Below, in pieces: positions 61,151 through 64,000 of a DNA stretch of 64,000 nucleotides (within the stretch, counting starts at the first letter, position 1; every line of letters starts with the position of its first letter). Below the pieces are notes generated by a model, which saw only the letters and a list, made by a program, of their open reading frames with translations, was not told the DNA's origin and ran no database searches. Position numbers and translations under genes: made by a program. This stretch comes from Glaciimonas sp. PAMC28666 (GTDB lineage: Bacteria; Pseudomonadota; Gammaproteobacteria; Burkholderiales; Burkholderiaceae_D). The stretch covers positions 2,046,001 to 2,110,000 of the forward strand of contig NZ_CP070304.1 in NCBI RefSeq assembly GCF_016917355.1, read 5' to 3'.

Positions 61151-61915
61151 TTGAGCACCAAGCTATTCGATTTGACGGGAAAGATCGCCCTCGTTACCGG
61201 TGCAAGCCGCGGTATTGGAGAAGAAATTGCCCTGCTGCTGGCTGAGCAAGGTGCTCACGTGATTGTCTCTAGCCGGAAGCTGGACGGCTGTCAGCTGGTG
61301 GCGGACGCCATCATTGCACGCGGCGGTAGCGCGGAAGCCTTTGCCTGCCATGTCGGTTCGCTTGAAGATATCGAAAAGGTGTTTTCTCATATCAAAACGA
61401 CCCATGGAAAACTGGATATTTTGATCAATAATGCGGCGACCAATCCCTATTTCGGTCACATTCTGGACACCGATCTGGCCGCATACAACAAGACCGTCGA
61501 CGTCAATATCCGAGGTTATTTTTTCATGTCGGTCGGGGCCGGCAAGTTGATGCGCGAAAACGGCGGCGGTGCGATTGTGAATACCGCGTCAATCAACGCT
61601 CTGCAGCCCGGCGATATGCAAGGGATTTACTCGATTACCAAGGCCGCGGTCGTCAATATGACCCAGGCATTTGCCAAGGAATGCGCGCCACTCGGAATTC
61701 GGGTCAATGCGCTGCTGCCCGGTTTTACCAAAACCAAGTTTGCCGGCGCCCTGTTCGAGCATAAGGACATTTACGATTCCTTTATGGCGCGCGTGCCGAT
61801 GAGACGCCATGCTGAACCGCGCGAAATGGCCGGCACCGTGCTCTATCTGGTTTCCGACGCCGCCAGCTACACGACCGGGGAATGTATTGTCGTCGATGGT
61901 GGCTTTACCTTGTAA
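61151..61915 (+). CDS. Short-chain dehydrogenase/reductase
   Basis: A 254-aa SDR. The cofactor motif is TGASRGIGEEIA, NNAATNPYFG is the structural Asn-Asn-Ala, and the catalytic Ser-Tyr-Lys reads NTASINALQ, then YSITKAAV. The end (YTTGECIVVDGGFTL) is typical of family members acting on hydroxyacyl substrates. The start is a TTG at 61151 with a strong GGAGGAAG directly before it. It follows the kinase gene. Confidence 0.92.
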   Translation: MSTKLFDLTGKIALVTGASRGIGEEIALLLAEQGAHVIVSSRKLDGCQLVADAIIARGGSAEAFACHVGSLEDIEKVFSHIKTTHGKLDILINNAATNPYFGHILDTDLAAYNKTVDVNIRGYFFMSVGAGKLMRENGGGAIVNTASINALQPGDMQGIYSITKAAVVNMTQAFAKECAPLGIRVNALLPGFTKTKFAGALFEHKDIYDSFMARVPMRRHAEPREMAGTVLYLVSDAASYTTGECIVVDGGFTL

Positions 61916-61993
61916 ACAGGCACCCGGCGCACTTTACCCTCGAACGGGCCCAGTGCGCGAATATCACTTATATATTGAAGAGGAAACGCGATC

Positions 61994-63253
61994 ATGGATT
62001 TCGGATACACAGCGAAAGTGGAAGACCTGCGCACGCGGGTGCGGCATTTTATGGATCAGCATATCCTGCCGCGTGTGCGCCAGTACAACGAGGAAGTCCA
62101 CGCCGGTATCTTTCCGGTTTCGTTCATGGAAGAGCTGAAAGCGCAGGCGCAATCGGAAGGCTTGTGGAATTTGTTTTTGCCCCATCTGCAAGATGGAGAG
62201 CCGGGTACTGGCTTGAGTAATATCGAATACGCCCCACTCGCAGAAATCATGGGCCGCATCAGTTGGGCCTCGGAAGTGTTCAATTGCAGTGCGCCGGATA
62301 CCGGCAACATGGAATTGCTGCACATGTTTGCTAATCCTGCGCAACGCGAGCAATGGTTATTGCCGTTGCTGCATGGCAAAATCCGATCGGCTTTTGCCAT
62401 GACCGAGCCGGAGGTTGGATCGTCCGATGCCACCAACGTCACCACCACCATTCAACGCGACGGTGACGATTACGTGATCAATGGTCGTAAATGGTTCATC
62501 ACCAATGCGGCGCATCCGACTTGCACCATTTTCATTCTGATGGGCAAGACTGATCCTGAAGCTGACCCGCATCACCAGCAGAGCATGGTTCTGATTCCCC
62601 GGGAGACTGCCGGGGTTGAGATCATGCGTAACATTGACATCATGAATCATCATGCGCCGGAGGGACATTGCGAGATTGTCTTCCGAAATGTGCGTATTCC
62701 TGTCAGCAATTTGCTGGGTGAGGAGGGCAGTGGTTTTGCGCTGGCGCAGGCACGGTTGGGGCCAGGCCGGATTCATCACTGCATGCGCTCCATCGGCGCG
62801 GCGGAGCTGGCGTTGGAGTTAATGATCGAGCGTGCGCAGGAGCGCAAGACTTTTGGGAAGTTTTTACATCAGCACGGCATCGTTTCTGAGTGGATTGCGC
62901 GTTCGCGCATTGAGATCGATCAAGCCCGTTTGCTGGTGTTGAAAACAGCATGGATGATTGATAGCGTGGGCGCCAAGGCGGCCCGCAAGGAAATTTCGAT
63001 GATTAAGGCGCTGGTGCCCACCGTGCACACGACGGTGTGTGATCGTGCCATGCAAACTTTCGGTGCGATGGGCATCAGCCCTGACACGCCGCTGGCCGAC
63101 CATTGGACCTGGGGACGCGCGCTGCGTTACGCAGACGGTCCCGATGAAGTGCATTTACAATCGATTGCACGTATGGAAATTAAAAATAGCCAGAAAACTC
63201 CGGGCGCTACGGCTGCTTATCTGACGCCGCCTGAACGCCTGCCGATAGCTTAA
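61994..63253 (+). CDS. Acyl-CoA dehydrogenase
   Basis: A 419-aa flavoprotein of the ACAD10/11-like group. Signatures are AMTEPEVGSSDATNVTTTIQ, INGRKWFITNAAHPTC, and the C-terminal helical domain (QTFGAMGISPDTPLADHWTW, ALRYADGPDEVHLQSIARME). It introduces the alpha-beta double bond in acyl-CoA. GAGGAAACG precedes the ATG. Together with the upstream kinase and SDR it forms a catabolic operon. Confidence 0.94.
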   Translation: MDFGYTAKVEDLRTRVRHFMDQHILPRVRQYNEEVHAGIFPVSFMEELKAQAQSEGLWNLFLPHLQDGEPGTGLSNIEYAPLAEIMGRISWASEVFNCSAPDTGNMELLHMFANPAQREQWLLPLLHGKIRSAFAMTEPEVGSSDATNVTTTIQRDGDDYVINGRKWFITNAAHPTCTIFILMGKTDPEADPHHQQSMVLIPRETAGVEIMRNIDIMNHHAPEGHCEIVFRNVRIPVSNLLGEEGSGFALAQARLGPGRIHHCMRSIGAAELALELMIERAQERKTFGKFLHQHGIVSEWIARSRIEIDQARLLVLKTAWMIDSVGAKAARKEISMIKALVPTVHTTVCDRAMQTFGAMGISPDTPLADHWTWGRALRYADGPDEVHLQSIARMEIKNSQKTPGATAAYLTPPERLPIA

Positions 63254-63798
63254 AAAGGTTCGGAAATACGCAGGCCTGTCGCTTTGGCAATGGCCTGCGT
63301 AGAACCGGAAGCGGCATTTTTTTTGCCGCCCTTGCGCTCCGCCAACCATAGCAGTACGACTGCCACCGAAGAAAATACCCAATAATCAACCGGCACCGGC
63401 CCCAGCCAGTGTTTGTGCCACGGCACGTCCGCCGGATTGAAGCGACCGAGACCAAACGCGGGATTAATCAGGAACCAGAGCCAGTCTTCGCTAATCCAGA
63501 ACAACATGACGCAAGCCAGGATGCGCGCTTCTGCGCGCCAGTCCCAACGTCCATTGAACCAGATCGGATAATGAAACATCAATGCGATGAAGGGGAATAT
63601 CCAGGCATGGTAGCCGGTCATGGCGCGACCGCCCCAAAAGATGTCGAGTAGCCAGTGATGCTCGATGCGCCAGGTGGGCAAATTGGCAGCCCATCCCGCG
63701 CCACCTTCTATCTGTATTTCTACATTGGCAAAAAAATACGCCATCAGCGTGGTCCATACGAGCATGCCCATCAGGCGACGAAATTGTGTCAAGGGCAT
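63250..63798 (-). CDS. Membrane protein of unknown function
   Basis: A 182-aa protein with four to five hydrophobic segments (GMLVWTTLMAYFFANVE, AWIFPFIALMFHYPIWF, ILACVMLFWISEDWLWFLIN, VDYWVFSSVAVVLLWLA). The Trp/His-rich periplasmic loops (WRIEHHWLLDIFWGG, DVPWHKHWLGPVPVD) are notable, and I do not recognise the family. The end overlaps the acyl-CoA dehydrogenase stop by four bases on the opposite strand. The ATG at 63798 is preferred over a TTG two codons upstream. Confidence 0.75.
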   Translation of the reverse strand: MPLTQFRRLMGMLVWTTLMAYFFANVEIQIEGGAGWAANLPTWRIEHHWLLDIFWGGRAMTGYHAWIFPFIALMFHYPIWFNGRWDWRAEARILACVMLFWISEDWLWFLINPAFGLGRFNPADVPWHKHWLGPVPVDYWVFSSVAVVLLWLAERKGGKKNAASGSTQAIAKATGLRISEPF

Positions 63799-63800
63799 GG

Positions 63801-64000
63801 TCAATGTGCCTGCAGGCAGGATGTTTGAACGGGCGGGAGTAGGGTAAATGTTGGCAGCACGGGCGCGCCTTGCTGCCGGTCAAGGTGGCTGAAAACGATA
63901 CTCAACACCGCCAGACCGGCGTGCGGACGGCCTAGTGCGTGACATCGTTGGCGTAGTTGCGCTAACAAATGCGGTTGCTGTAGCAACATTTGCAGACGAT
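63801..64000 (-). CDS. C-terminal end of an unidentified gene (continues beyond the window)
   Basis: The last 66 codons of a frame that is open at the window edge end at 63801, two bases before the next gene. Visible residues include LLAQLRQRCHALGRPHAGLA and VLSIVFSHLDRQQGAPVLPT. The family cannot be determined from this fragment; a start at 63989 would make it a 62-aa protein. Confidence 0.4.
   Translation of the reverse strand, partial: RLQMLLQQPHLLAQLRQRCHALGRPHAGLAVLSIVFSHLDRQQGAPVLPTFTLLPPVQTSCLQAH

Overview
The window looks like a chromosomal segment of a betaproteobacterium, most likely Burkholderiales and probably the Oxalobacteraceae; this is inferred from protein resemblance and gene order, because no 16S rRNA gene is present. 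The supporting genes are a Burkholderia-type three-subunit FAD glucose dehydrogenase, Omp32-like porin, Bug-type solute receptor, GTP-dependent PEP carboxykinase, RdgC, Rep helicase and a yqjD-yqjE-yqjK-like set.

Layout. 1-2095 is the 5' part of putA, divergent from an Lrp-type regulator. 2774-3900 is a satellite of about ten 108/111-bp units lying between two convergent genes. 3972-7230 is a LacI/GntR-type regulator divergent from a gluconokinase-like FGGY kinase, with two AGCGCT operator-like palindromes 60 bp apart. 7377-14344 holds a VOC protein, a LysR regulator, two small membrane proteins, pckG, a 2-hydroxyacid dehydrogenase and an unknown conserved gene. 14481-18935 is the glucose dehydrogenase operon (gamma, alpha, beta) ending in an asparaginase-like domain protein. 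19055-28315 is a transport block on the minus strand (porin, ABC ATPase, fused permease, binding protein, Bug receptor) divergent from a TctD/TctE-like two-component system. 28629-31773 is a reduced pilV-pilX-pilY1 set. 31799-35779 is a LysR gene divergent from a fluoroacetate-dehalogenase-like hydrolase and a leuCD-type hydro-lyase pair. 35972-37066 is a secreted esterase.

The main accessory region is 37100-46142. Its core is a 7.4-kb integrative element inserted in tRNA-Arg(CCG), bounded by a 106-bp direct repeat (38629-38734 and 46037-46142, 4 mismatches). It carries a tyrosine integrase, a 778-aa protein of unknown function, a structured intergenic region (candidate oriT or translational control site), four tightly coupled genes (helix-turn-helix, HTH_39-like, 35-aa membrane peptide, MOBV/Pre-type relaxase), another helix-turn-helix gene, a 0.6-kb non-coding right end and a 67-aa membrane protein. 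No type IV secretion genes are present, so it would be mobilizable rather than self-transmissible. To its left lies a second, smaller accessory patch with a YoeB-like toxin that has no visible antitoxin, bracketed by a 13-bp direct repeat.

From 46094 onward the content is mostly core: tRNA-Arg, cytochrome c5, an OmpA-type lipoprotein whose ribosome-binding site lies in a hairpin, yqjDEK-like membrane genes, rnk, a PACE efflux transporter, tRNA-Val/tRNA-Asp, a diguanylate cyclase, rdgC, rep, chorismate mutase, and an acyl-CoA-type catabolic cluster (histidine phosphatase, phosphotransferase, SDR, acyl-CoA dehydrogenase) next to a LysR regulator.

How it fits together: periplasmic glucose oxidation to gluconate and cytoplasmic gluconate phosphorylation are both encoded, and the porin, Bug receptor, ABC transporter and sensor kinase read as one regulated uptake locus. 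The most unusual candidates are the mobilizable element with its unknown 778-aa protein and structured control region, the satellite array, the hairpin upstream of the OmpA gene, and the dehalogenase-leuCD combination.
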